Shown piece by piece: positions 32,371-40,200 of a stretch of DNA of 64,000 nucleotides. This DNA comes from an uncultured Oribacterium sp. (GTDB lineage: Bacteria > Bacillota > Clostridia > Lachnospirales > Lachnospiraceae). Location of the stretch: NCBI GenBank assembly GCA_934270345.1, contig CAKQPT010000005.1, forward strand, positions 43,360 to 107,359, in the 5' to 3' direction. The notes beneath the pieces are model-generated. The model was not told where the DNA came from. It ran no database searches and worked only from the letters and a program-made list of their open reading frames with translations. The stretch's first letter is position 1. Every line of letters begins with the position of its first letter. Both the position numbers and the translations under genes were made by a program.

Positions 32371-32554
32371 AACCTTACAGTGATCACAGCTCTTTCCAGA
32401 TGCTGTCAGAATTGTTTTTGGATTCATTTGGCAGAAATCGCATTCTGGCGATTTCTGCTTGATCGTTTGCAAACAGCATGGGCAGATGGCTGTCAAGGGC
32501 TTGCCGCGTAAGCGGTGCGAAGCATCCTTGACAGACGTATGTTCATGCTGTTAT

Positions 32555-33709
32555 TCATGCTACGTTCTGCTTGCCTCTTTCAGGCACGATGCTGATGTTG
32601 TCCGTCATCATTCCCCAGATAAAGCAGGCCAGTTCTCTTGCTATTGCAGCTACCGCCACATTCTTTTTCTTCTCATGGCGCATAAATCTATAGTAACGGC
32701 TTCGAAGGCGCACGTTAGCTTTATCGGCATAAGCTATGACTTCTGCCGAATTGCCAGCTTGCCGTAAGCGAAGGTCTTTGGATTTATGACCGATCCTTCC
32801 CTTACAGATTCCGCGAGCGCCTTCAATCAGAAGAGTACGCAGATGGCTGTTTCCGGCTTTAGAGATGCCAGTTCGATTGACATTATCCCCGCTGGAGGAT
32901 TCACCAGGCACTAAGCCGAGAAACGCTGCATAGGTATTTCCTTTCGCGAATCGTTTAAAATCACCGGTTTCAACAATCAAAGACAGGGCCGTGTGCGTCT
33001 TAATCCCAAGAAAACAGCCAAGCTTTTTGACTTTCTCTTTGTAGGCAGAATCGGATGCAAGTTCCTCGATTCTGTGGTCAAGTCTTTCGATTTTTAATTC
33101 CTGTTCTTCGCACGTTGCAATGTATTCGTCCAGTGTTTCACGGTACAGATCAGAAAGCTTGAGCGTCTTCAACCATTCTCTGTGCTTGATGGTCCATTTA
33201 TTACCATCATAGAAATGCCCATGGCGAAGGCAGAATGCATTAATCTGCTGCTTGATCTTTTTAAGCATCAGTTTATGATCATCCCGCATCCGGAGATACT
33301 CTTTTATCGCATCGTCTTTTTCATCAGGTACATGTACCGCATGATAACCACCATATGAAAGACACTGCGCAATCATGAGTGCATCCCGCTTGTCTGTCTT
33401 GATCCGTTTGCCCTGAGATGTCAGCATTGTTGTCGGGGCAAGAATAGTGCATTTGGCACCGGCATCCGTCAACTGATGATACAGTGAGTAACCTAGACAA
33501 CCGGCCTCATAACCGCACTCAATAGAATAGGTGTCAGAAGTGCCCAGTTTGTTTTTCAGCTTGCTGATAAACTGAATTACATTTTTGTAATCAGGTGTTA
33601 CCTTGATGTTGGCAAAGATTCTGTCTTCGCCGTCAAGCACAGGTTCCATTGCACATAAAGTGTAGTTCGTACTATGGACATCCATTCCGATTTTGATTAT
33701 TCTATTCAT
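32555..33709 (-). CDS. IS110-family transposase (DEDD recombinase)
   Basis: The recombinase has 384 residues and uses an RNA guide in characterised relatives. The RuvC-like DEDD domain shows the first Asp in IKIGMDVHSTNYTLC, Glu in YSIECGYEAGCLG and the Asp pair in RIKTDKRDALMIAQCL. A coiled-coil segment (about 130-230) links to the C-terminal Tnp_IS1111-type domain, FLGLVPGESSSGDNVNRTG and KAGNSHLRTLLIEGA, where the catalytic Ser of the family is expected among the SSS. The frame is intact and full length, so the element may be active. Ribosome site GGAGGT lies upstream of 33709. Confidence 0.95.
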   Translation of the reverse strand: MNRIIKIGMDVHSTNYTLCAMEPVLDGEDRIFANIKVTPDYKNVIQFISKLKNKLGTSDTYSIECGYEAGCLGYSLYHQLTDAGAKCTILAPTTMLTSQGKRIKTDKRDALMIAQCLSYGGYHAVHVPDEKDDAIKEYLRMRDDHKLMLKKIKQQINAFCLRHGHFYDGNKWTIKHREWLKTLKLSDLYRETLDEYIATCEEQELKIERLDHRIEELASDSAYKEKVKKLGCFLGIKTHTALSLIVETGDFKRFAKGNTYAAFLGLVPGESSSGDNVNRTGISKAGNSHLRTLLIEGARGICKGRIGHKSKDLRLRQAGNSAEVIAYADKANVRLRSRYYRFMRHEKKKNVAVAAIARELACFIWGMMTDNISIVPERGKQNVA

Positions 33710-33816
33710 AAGTGACCTCCTTTTGTATGTGGTAAACCATCTTACTTGGATAGAGACATCTTTAGTATAATGGCGAATCCACGTTGCTACAAATGTGAGG
33801 TCACTTCATATTATCT

Positions 33817-33880
33817 TAGAGGGCCGATTTGAGCTTTTTCCGCCGCAGGCGCCCAGGGTCTGAACCTCGTCCTCTGCCAC
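33817..33880. repeat. Long-hairpin element R3, right part
   Basis: TAGAGGGCCGATTTG pairs with the left-side CAAATCGGGCCTCTT, then AGGGTCTGAACCTCGTCCTC (start 33855) pairs perfectly with the left outer arm. It ends 31 bp before the DNA polymerase IV start. Confidence 0.85.
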
Positions 33881-33911
33881 ATGCATCCACTTCAGCAGAA
33901 AGGAGGCCCCG

Positions 33912-35387
33912 ATGGACCGCACGATCTTTCATATCGATGTCAACTCCGCGTTTCTCAGCTGGTCCGCGGTGAAGCGCCTCCGCGAGGATCCGACAGCCAT
34001 CGACCTCCGCACGATTCCGTCTGCCGTCGGCGGTGACGTAAAAACCCGCCACGGCATCATCACGGCACGCTCCCTCCCGGCGAAGCGTTACGGCATCCGG
34101 ACGGCGATGCCCGTGGTGAAGGCCCTCGAGCGCTGCCCCTCCCTCGTCCTCGTGCCCTCCGACTTCGAGACCTACCGCGCATACTCCGCGGCCTTCATCG
34201 AAATCCTGCACAAGTACGCTCCGGTCGTCGAGCAGCTCTCCATCGATGAAGCCTTCCTCGACATGACCGGCACCGAGCAGGCGATCCGGAGCACGATCTT
34301 CGAGCAGATCGTCGCGGGGACACTGAGCGGCGAAAAGGCCACCCAGCTCCGGTCGCTTGCATTCCCCATGAATGCCGCGGTGCTCATCAAGGACGAGATC
34401 CGCGACACCCTCGGCTTCACGGTCAATGTCGGGATCTCGAGCAACACGCTCCTCGCGAAGATGGCCTCTGACCTCGAGAAGCCGGATAAAATCCACACGC
34501 TCTACCCGTCCGAGATCGAGACGAAGATGTGGCCGCTCCCGATCGGCGACCTCTACGGCTGCGGCAGTAAGACCGCAGAGAAGCTCCGGCGCATCGGCAT
34601 CCACACGATCGGCGACGCCGCCCGCCTCGACCCGACGATCCTCACCGGTCTTCTGGGGGCCAATGCAGGCAGCTATATTCATGCGGCCGCCCATGGCATC
34701 TCGACGCGCGCCGTGTCTGCAGTGCAGGAGGAGGCGAAAAGCATCTCGAACGAGATCACGACGACGGTCGATATCGATGCAGAGAATCTCGAGACCGAGG
34801 GCATGGAGATCATGCGGGCGCTCGCCGTGAAGGTCGCGGGGCGGCTCCGGAAGCACGACTTCTACGCCGGTACGGTCGGCTTCTCGGCGAAGACCGACGA
34901 TTTCAGGCGACGCTCGGTACAGCAGAAGCTGCCGGACCCGACGCAGGATCCGGAGAAGATCCTTGCGGTCGCCGTCGCGCTGATGCATCAGCTGCTCGAT
35001 GCGCCGGACGGCCTCTTCGGGCAGGGACGGAAGGTCCGCCTGATGTCGATCTTCACCGCAAACCTCGACCATGGCGATTTCCGTCAGATGACGCTCGAGG
35101 AACTCAGCGAGAACCGCGCGAAGATCGAGGCGGAGATCCGGGACACACGCCGGAAGGCCGAGAAGGAGCGAAAGCTGCAGGCCCTGTCGAAGACCCTGCA
35201 GGAGCGCTTCGGCACCGGCACCGTGCAGCGCGGGATGAAGCTCGATATAAAATCGGATGGCGCGGCCGCGACGGATGGATGTCATACCGAAGCCACCGCC
35301 ACCGAAACAGAGGTCGGGTCCCAGACGAACGGACCGACAGCATTGACCCATAAAACGACAACTGGAGGAGACGAATTCTATGATTAA
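33912..35387 (+). CDS. dinB: DNA polymerase IV (Y-family, DinB/UmuC)
   Basis: This is an error-prone translesion polymerase of 491 residues. The catalytic palm motifs are IFHIDVNSAFLSW (first Asp) and QLSIDEAFLDMTG (Asp-Glu). SLPAKRYGIRTAMPVVKAL is the fingers block; the helix-hairpin-helix thumb is LYGCGSKTAEKLRRIGIHTIG. The little-finger domain continues to about 400 and a helical, Lys/Arg-rich tail follows. It is longer than E. coli DinB (351) because of this tail, and DinB/ImuB relatives in Clostridia have similar length. It overlaps the next gene by 8 nt. The R3 hairpin lies directly upstream. Confidence 0.93.
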   Translation: MDRTIFHIDVNSAFLSWSAVKRLREDPTAIDLRTIPSAVGGDVKTRHGIITARSLPAKRYGIRTAMPVVKALERCPSLVLVPSDFETYRAYSAAFIEILHKYAPVVEQLSIDEAFLDMTGTEQAIRSTIFEQIVAGTLSGEKATQLRSLAFPMNAAVLIKDEIRDTLGFTVNVGISSNTLLAKMASDLEKPDKIHTLYPSEIETKMWPLPIGDLYGCGSKTAEKLRRIGIHTIGDAARLDPTILTGLLGANAGSYIHAAAHGISTRAVSAVQEEAKSISNEITTTVDIDAENLETEGMEIMRALAVKVAGRLRKHDFYAGTVGFSAKTDDFRRRSVQQKLPDPTQDPEKILAVAVALMHQLLDAPDGLFGQGRKVRLMSIFTANLDHGDFRQMTLEELSENRAKIEAEIRDTRRKAEKERKLQALSKTLQERFGTGTVQRGMKLDIKSDGAAATDGCHTEATATETEVGSQTNGPTALTHKTTTGGDEFYD

Positions 35388-36291
35388 GATCATCTTTTTT
35401 GATATCGATGGCACACTGCGGCCGTTCGAGACGGGACGGGTGCCTGCATCGACGCAGGCGGCGCTTCAGCGGGCGCATGAGGCGGGGATCCTCTGTGCGA
35501 TCGCGACGGGGCGGCACTGGATGGAAATCCGGAACGAGAACCTCACGGAGGGGATGCGCTTCGATGCCTTCGTGACCATGGACGGGGAGTTCTGCTATGT
35601 GCTGGATCCGAAGAAGGTGGATGCGGCGATCGCGCGCGGGGAGCATCTCCGGCACGATGAGCCGTTCCGCTTCGATGTGAAGGACAGCCCGGAGCCGATG
35701 GCGTACTTCGATCCGCGGAACGGGCGGGTCGTGCAGCGCATCGAAATCCCGCGTTCGGCGGTGGAGAAGGTGCTGGCGCTCTGTGAGGAGCAGCCCTTCG
35801 CCTGTCTCTTCGAGGAGGAGCGTGCAATCTACGCCAACATGGTGACGCCGGAGCTGCTTTCGGTGCTGAAGCACATCAATTCAGCGCAGCCGCCGGTGCG
35901 GCCGGTGCAGGAGGCGCTGGAGAATCCGATCTATATGATGATCCCGATCATGACGCTGGATGAGGCGGATATCATGGAGGCGCGGGTGCCGGAGTGCGAG
36001 CTCGTGCGCTGGTCCGACGGCATGAGCTTCGATCTCACGAAGAAGGGCATCTCGAAGGTGTCGGGCATCGATGCGATCCTCGCGGACTATGGTTTCTCGC
36101 TCGAGGAGGCGGCTGCGATCGGGGATGGCTGGAATGATGTCGGAATGATCGAACACTGCGGGCTCGGCATCGCGATGGGCAATGCGAAAAAAGAGTGCAA
36201 GGACGTCGCGGACTACATCTGCCCGTCCATCCTGGAGGATGGCATCGCGGATGCAATCGACTACATCCTGAAGAGAAACGCGCAGGAATAA
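35380..36291 (+). CDS. HAD hydrolase, Cof/IIB subfamily
   Basis: This is a 303-residue phosphatase of the Cof/YidA type, usually acting on sugar phosphates or nucleotides. The motifs are FFDIDGTLRPF (I), ATGR (II), Lys in LTKKGISKVSGIDAI (III) and GDGWNDVGMIEHC (IV). The large alpha/beta cap of type C2B lies between II and III. The start sits 8 nt inside the end of dinB, with GGAGGAG upstream inside that gene, so the two are translated together. The pairing with dinB is not explained by any known pathway. A 16-bp hairpin terminator follows immediately. Confidence 0.92.
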   Translation: MIKIIFFDIDGTLRPFETGRVPASTQAALQRAHEAGILCAIATGRHWMEIRNENLTEGMRFDAFVTMDGEFCYVLDPKKVDAAIARGEHLRHDEPFRFDVKDSPEPMAYFDPRNGRVVQRIEIPRSAVEKVLALCEEQPFACLFEEERAIYANMVTPELLSVLKHINSAQPPVRPVQEALENPIYMMIPIMTLDEADIMEARVPECELVRWSDGMSFDLTKKGISKVSGIDAILADYGFSLEEAAAIGDGWNDVGMIEHCGLGIAMGNAKKECKDVADYICPSILEDGIADAIDYILKRNAQE

Positions 36292-36325
36292 AAAACAGTG
36301 CAGGGCGGCGCCCTGCACTGTTTTT
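36291..36325. terminator. Bidirectional terminator between HAD and LTA-synthase-like genes
   Basis: AAAAACAGTGCAGGGC (36291-36306) pairs perfectly with GCCCTGCACTGTTTTT (36310-36325). It overlaps both stop codons, and runs of T and A on the outside let it work for both convergent genes. Confidence 0.9.
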
Positions 36326-37916
36326 ATTTACGGTTCTCTGCCGCCACGCGTGATTCCGCGGCTGCCTTTTCTTTTTTCTCTTTTTCTTTCAGTTCTTTTG
36401 CTTCCTTTGACTCAATGGCGGCCTGCTCGTCGATCTGGCCGAGCTGCTCCATGAGTGCGGACTTCTTCTCGAGCTCTTCCTTCTCCTTTGCGCGTCCGAA
36501 CTGCTCGGAGAGCGTCGGTACATCGGAAAAGAGATTCGTGCCGAGGCCGAGGCGGTCACCGGCGATGTCGACACCGAGGGCCGCGAGGGTCGTCGGGAAA
36601 TCATCGAAGGTCGTGAAGTCGCGGCGCTCCGTACGTACGGGCTGGACGGCAGCATTGACATACGCCGTGTAGACGGTGCGCTCGTAGTTCTCCGGGACAT
36701 CATCACAGAAGTCGTGGTCCATGGTCGGGTGGTCGCCGGAGATGACGATCGTGGTGTCGGCGTACCAGTCCTGCTGCTTACACCAGTCGAGGAAACTGCT
36801 GAGCTGCTTCGATGCGCAGGCGTAGACATTCGCATACTGGTCATCGAAGGTCGTCAGGCAGAGCGGGCAGACATAGCCGTCCGGAAAGTGTGTGTCGACG
36901 GTCAGCATCGTGAGGTTGAAGGGCTGCTCGCTGCTGCTTAGGCGGGTGAGCTCCTCCTGTGCGTACTCGTAGAGCTTCCGGTCCTCGAAGCCCCAGTTCA
37001 CCCAGTAGTTCGCCGGGAACTTGTGCTGGTTTTTCCAGTAGCTGAAGTCCTTGATGGCGTAGTTTCCGTGGGTCTGGAAGTAGAGCTTGCGGCCGCCGAA
37101 GTAGCCGACGGAGCCGAGCATCAGCTCCTGGGTGTATCCCTGCTTCTCGAGGATATCGCCGATCGTGAGGATGTCCGGGAAGAAGGATTTCTGCGAGTCC
37201 ATCGCGTTCTGCTCGATGGAGATCTTCAGCGGCAGTCCGGAGGTCTGTGCGAACATGGCGCCCATCGTCCAGGTCGCACCCGGCATGGCGTAACCACCGT
37301 TCAGGGTGGGTGCCGCACCCGAAAAGTCTTCATTGTCCTGGGCGATCTTCGTGAGCTCCGGGATCGTGTTCTGCGGGAACGCGCCGCCGGAGGCCTGGTC
37401 GGCGAAGGTCACCTCGGTGGACTCCATGAAGATGTAGATGAGGTTCCGCTTCTTCTTCGGAAAACGGAGCGTCACGTTCTTCGGGTCGACGTAGTGATCG
37501 TCGATGAAGCGGGAGGTCTCGAGCTGCGACTTGATGTAGGTGCCGATGTCGAGGTCGTCCCAGGCATCGAGCACGGTGAAGCCGGTGGTGAAGAAGGCGG
37601 CGAGCAGGGCGAGCGTCACGAGCTTCCGGTAGTTCTGCTTATGCCGGCAGACGATGAAGATCGCGATGATGACGATGGCGATGAGGCCGGCCGGAATCGC
37701 ACATTTCAGGATGTACTCGTGGACCATCGCGGTGCTGCTGCCCTGGAGCGGCGCGAAGAGGTGATACAGGACCTCTTCCACGGTGAGCTCCGACCAGGTG
37801 TTCATGAGCCAGCGCAGACTGAACAGGAGGAGGGCGGAAAAAAAGGACAGAATCACCGCTGCGATGGTCGTCATATCGAGGACGGCAGTTCTGTGTCTAT
37901 GATAAAAACGCTTCAT
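36324..37916 (-). CDS. LTA synthase family membrane sulfatase-fold protein
   Basis: The 530-residue protein has an N-terminal membrane part with helices near 17-37, 68-90 and 97-113, and an extracellular alkaline-phosphatase-fold domain (about 155-480). The first catalytic block is RNLIYIFMESTEVTF; in LtaS the nucleophile Thr and its metal-binding Glu occur here (ME-ST). Later metal-ligand motifs are VDTHFPDGY and VISGDHPTMD. Such enzymes transfer glycerol-phosphate from phosphatidylglycerol to teichoic acid or glycans (also MdoB/OpgE). Fewer TMs than the usual five are visible. The C-terminal ~60 residues are a Lys/Glu/Ala coiled coil, unusual in the family. The exact acceptor is unknown. 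Confidence 0.87.
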   Translation of the reverse strand: MKRFYHRHRTAVLDMTTIAAVILSFFSALLLFSLRWLMNTWSELTVEEVLYHLFAPLQGSSTAMVHEYILKCAIPAGLIAIVIIAIFIVCRHKQNYRKLVTLALLAAFFTTGFTVLDAWDDLDIGTYIKSQLETSRFIDDHYVDPKNVTLRFPKKKRNLIYIFMESTEVTFADQASGGAFPQNTIPELTKIAQDNEDFSGAAPTLNGGYAMPGATWTMGAMFAQTSGLPLKISIEQNAMDSQKSFFPDILTIGDILEKQGYTQELMLGSVGYFGGRKLYFQTHGNYAIKDFSYWKNQHKFPANYWVNWGFEDRKLYEYAQEELTRLSSSEQPFNLTMLTVDTHFPDGYVCPLCLTTFDDQYANVYACASKQLSSFLDWCKQQDWYADTTIVISGDHPTMDHDFCDDVPENYERTVYTAYVNAAVQPVRTERRDFTTFDDFPTTLAALGVDIAGDRLGLGTNLFSDVPTLSEQFGRAKEKEELEKKSALMEQLGQIDEQAAIESKEAKELKEKEKKEKAAAESRVAAENRK

Positions 37917-38138
37917 GATAAAGCCTCGGTTAAGGTTCGCTACAGATCGAGATCAGATGACACGGATCCGCGCTGACCTCGATGCTTTTTGTCCAATGTA
38001 TACATGCGGCACCCGGCCTTTTGTATACAGTTCAAATCGACTTCTAGTGTAGCCATCCCGAAACGTCTTCACAATGTGCAGAAATCTCTAAGATTTTTGC
38101 TTTTTACATACTCTTTTCTAAAATTTTACTAAATATAA

Positions 38139-38168
38139 TTGACGGCGTTTCGTGCATTCGTATATAGT
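38139..38168 (+). promoter_or_regulatory. Promoter upstream of the HD-domain gene
   Basis: TTGACG (38139-38144), 16 bp, TATATA (38161-38166); TATAGT at 38163-38168 gives 18 bp. The flanking 410-bp gap 37917-38327 otherwise holds no gene that I can recognise; the ~155-nt leader contains small hairpins such as GCAGCTGTACGTGCTGC. Confidence 0.55.
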
Positions 38169-38327
38169 TTTGGTAATTACGAGCAGCTGTACGTGCTGCA
38201 CGCTCTGTTCTGAAACTTCTGAACGAAGCCTGCGACGTATGGACCGCACTGCACGGACTGCAGGCGGCGCCCGTATCCACTTATTTGGTTTTTGTCTCGA
38301 TGCCTTGCATCAGAAAGGAATATGCCG

Positions 38328-38864
38328 ATGGTTTTAAATGATGACGCAGTGCAGTTTGCGAAGCAGTACCCGTCGATCACCGAGAACCGTGAGTATCGAA
38401 AGCTCCTGTCCGTGCCTCGTCACGGCAGCACGAACACCTACGATCACTCGGTCCGCGTCGCGAAGATGGCTGCCGCGATCGCGCCGCATATCGGTGTCGA
38501 TCCGGACAGTGCCGCACGTGTAGGTCTTCTGCATGATTTCTGCCTGATTGATTATCATAAGGTGGATAAGACCATCCATGACGGCCGCTGGTACTGCTTC
38601 TATCACCCGGAAGACGCGGTGGAAAATGCAGAGAAGGAAGGCTTCTACCTTTCCTATAAGGAGAAGCGTGCGATCTGGAGCCACATGTTCCCGCTCTCCA
38701 CCTCGATTCCGACCTCCCGTCTCGGCTGCATCCTGACCCTCAGCGACAAGACCGTCGCTGCGCAGGAGTCTCTCGCAAACGCCGTCGAGGGCTGGGCACG
38801 CCTCTGCTTCCTGCTGAACCGTGGCCGCCTCCGCGTCGCCCGCGTCGTTCGCCGCAGTCACTGA
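38328..38864 (+). CDS. HD-domain phosphohydrolase, apparently frameshifted near its C-terminus
   Basis: The frame encodes 178 residues from ATG 38328, chosen because AGGA lies 8 nt upstream. The HD signature is visible: His in TNTYDHSVRVAKMAA, HD in GLLHDFCLIDYH, later a His in AIWSHMFP and the Asp in LTLSDKTVAA. HD proteins hydrolyse phosphoesters or nucleotides with metals. After RVARVVRRSH the frame stops at 38864, but the -1 frame continues with protein-like sequence (IRFCRQGFQDEHQKLHFVQD to NLNLPE) and ends at TAA 38951-38953, exactly in the terminator loop. The natural protein was thus probably about 30 residues longer; a one-base deletion or a sequencing error is likely. Confidence 0.75.
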   Translation: MVLNDDAVQFAKQYPSITENREYRKLLSVPRHGSTNTYDHSVRVAKMAAAIAPHIGVDPDSAARVGLLHDFCLIDYHKVDKTIHDGRWYCFYHPEDAVENAEKEGFYLSYKEKRAIWSHMFPLSTSIPTSRLGCILTLSDKTVAAQESLANAVEGWARLCFLLNRGRLRVARVVRRSH

Positions 38865-38940
38865 TCCGGTTCTGCCGGCAGGGCTTCCAGGACGAGCACC
38901 AGAAGCTGCACTTCGTACAGGACGAAATGAAGAATTTGAA

Positions 38941-38968
38941 TCTCCCGGAGTAATCCGGGAGATTTTTT
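38941..38968 (+). terminator. Terminator of the HD-domain gene
   Basis: TCTCCCGGA (38941-38949) pairs with TCCGGGAGA (38954-38962), followed by TTTTTT. The TAA of the alternative reading frame sits in its loop, which supports 38953 as the original gene end. Confidence 0.85.
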
Positions 38969-38993
38969 CTATAAATTATGGTACACTACGCCT

Positions 38994-39863
38994 ATGAATA
39001 AATTAATCAACCCACAGGAAACCATCAGAATCATACAGAAGAACGATTTCCGCTTCCAGAAACGCTTCGGTCAGAACTTCCTGATCGACGAAAGCGTGCT
39101 CCAGAACATCATCCGGAGCTCGGAAATCACGAAGGACGACTGTGTCCTCGAGATCGGACCCGGCATCGGCACGATGACCCAGGCACTCGCAGAGGCGGCC
39201 GGCCATGTCGTCGCCGTCGAGATCGACGCGAACCTCATCCCGATCCTCCACGAGACCTTAGATGCTTATGACAATGTCTCCATCATCCACAACGATGTAC
39301 TGAAGCTCGATCTCCACGAGGTCATCGCGACCTACAACCACGGAAATCCGGTGAAGGTCGTCGCAAATCTTCCTTACTACATCACGACCCCGATCATCAT
39401 GGGCCTCTTCGAGAGCCATGCACCGATCCAGTCGATCACCGTCATGGTACAGAAGGAAGTCGCGGATCGCATGCAGTCAGGACCAGGCACGAAGGATTAC
39501 GGTGCCCTCTCCCTCGCGGTGCAGTACTATGCCGAGCCGGACATCATCCAGGAGGTGCCACCACACTGCTTCATCCCTCGCCCGAATGTCGGCTCCGCCG
39601 TCATCCGGCTGAAGCGCTACGCCGAGCCACCGGTACAGGTCGAGGACGAGCGCTGGATGTTCCAGATCATCAAGGCCGCCTTCGGACAGCGCCGGAAGAC
39701 ACTGCTGAACGCCCTCTCTTCCCTCGCCTCCATCCCGAAGGACGCTACCCGTGAGGCCCTCGCCTCCTTCGGTCTCTCCGAGACCATCCGTGGCGAAGCC
39801 CTCACCCTCGCACAGTTCGCCGCACTCGCGGACGCACTGATCTACCTGCAGCCAAAAGATTGA
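38994..39863 (+). CDS. rsmA: 16S rRNA dimethyladenosine transferase RsmA (KsgA)
   Basis: This enzyme dimethylates the two adjacent adenosines in helix 45 of 16S rRNA during 30S maturation, using SAM. It has 289 residues. QKRFGQNFLIDESVLQNI is the N-terminal signature, VLEIGPGIGTMTQALAE binds SAM, VVAVEIDANLIPIL gives the acidic SAM ribose ligand, and VVANLPYYITTPIIM is the NLPY catalytic motif. PNVGSAVIRL and the C-terminal helical domain follow. No ribosome-binding site is visible before ATG 38994, which lies only 26 bp past the preceding T-run, so translation may be from a nearly leaderless message. The R4 hairpin follows the stop. Confidence 0.96.
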   Translation: MNKLINPQETIRIIQKNDFRFQKRFGQNFLIDESVLQNIIRSSEITKDDCVLEIGPGIGTMTQALAEAAGHVVAVEIDANLIPILHETLDAYDNVSIIHNDVLKLDLHEVIATYNHGNPVKVVANLPYYITTPIIMGLFESHAPIQSITVMVQKEVADRMQSGPGTKDYGALSLAVQYYAEPDIIQEVPPHCFIPRPNVGSAVIRLKRYAEPPVQVEDERWMFQIIKAAFGQRRKTLLNALSSLASIPKDATREALASFGLSETIRGEALTLAQFAALADALIYLQPKD

Positions 39864-39867
39864 CAAA

Positions 39868-40196
39868 GAATCTCCGAATGGCCTGCAACAGCAGCCATAC
39901 GGAGAGGTCGTGAAGCTAAAGAAGCTGTGCCTTGAGGCACAGCTTCGAATACGTTCGCCACTAAGGCATCACGGGGACCCCCGCGCCCTACGGGCGGCAC
40001 TCCCCCGTGATATTTAACTCAAAATCCCATCCATTAGAAGTACTTGGTGTAACTCTCTTTGGACCCCTCTGACAATGCGGAGTTTCCATCAAAGGAAACT
40101 CCGCTATTGCAGAGGGCCTAGTACTTCTAAGGGGTGGGATTTTAGATTCTTCCGAACTTGGAGTACTGTGCTGCTGTTGCAGGCCATTCGGAATTC
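39868..40196. repeat. Long-hairpin element R4 (about 330 nt)
   Basis: Outer arms 39868-39895 and 40170-40196 pair over 23 consecutive bp plus 4 after a bulge. AAAATCCCATCCATTAGAAG (40021) pairs with the strand ending 40143. The tip is CCCTCTGACAATGCGGAGTT (from 40065) against 40094-40116. Two extra hairpins sit inside: GAAGCTGTGCC/GGCACAGCTTC (39921-39946) and ATCACGGGG/CCCCGTGAT (39968-40011). GCCATACG (39894-39901) and TTGGAGTACTGTGC (40158-40171) match R2. It fills the gap between convergent rsmA and the 827-residue gene. Confidence 0.85.
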
Positions 40197-40200
40197 TGAC

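Larger units (their letters stand above)
32111..33816 (-). mobile_element. IS110-family element (IS1111-like organisation)
   Basis: The element carries one DEDD transposase on the minus strand. Sub-terminal inverted repeats ATGAAGTGACC (32114-32124) and GGTCACTTCAT (33799-33809) are perfect. A CT dinucleotide lies at both junctions (32109-32110 and 33815-33816), as expected for the two-base core of IS110 recombination. Restoring the site gives GCCGCTTAGAGGGCC, which rejoins the two halves of hairpin R3. The long non-coding end (about 440 nt) is 3' of the transposase, the IS1111-group layout. Boundaries are inferred from the core and the hairpin symmetry. Confidence 0.88.

Noticed and set aside
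32287..32496. 69-codon minus-strand frame with CPCC, CDFC and CDHC, resembling a small zinc-ribbon protein in the IS
   Set aside because: TTG start without a ribosome site, and it runs through the candidate bridge-RNA guide loop. I treat the region as RNA, though a peptide is not excluded.
33816..35414. Minus-strand 532-codon open frame opposite dinB
   Set aside because: Antisense shadow caused by high third-position GC of dinB; no domain signature.
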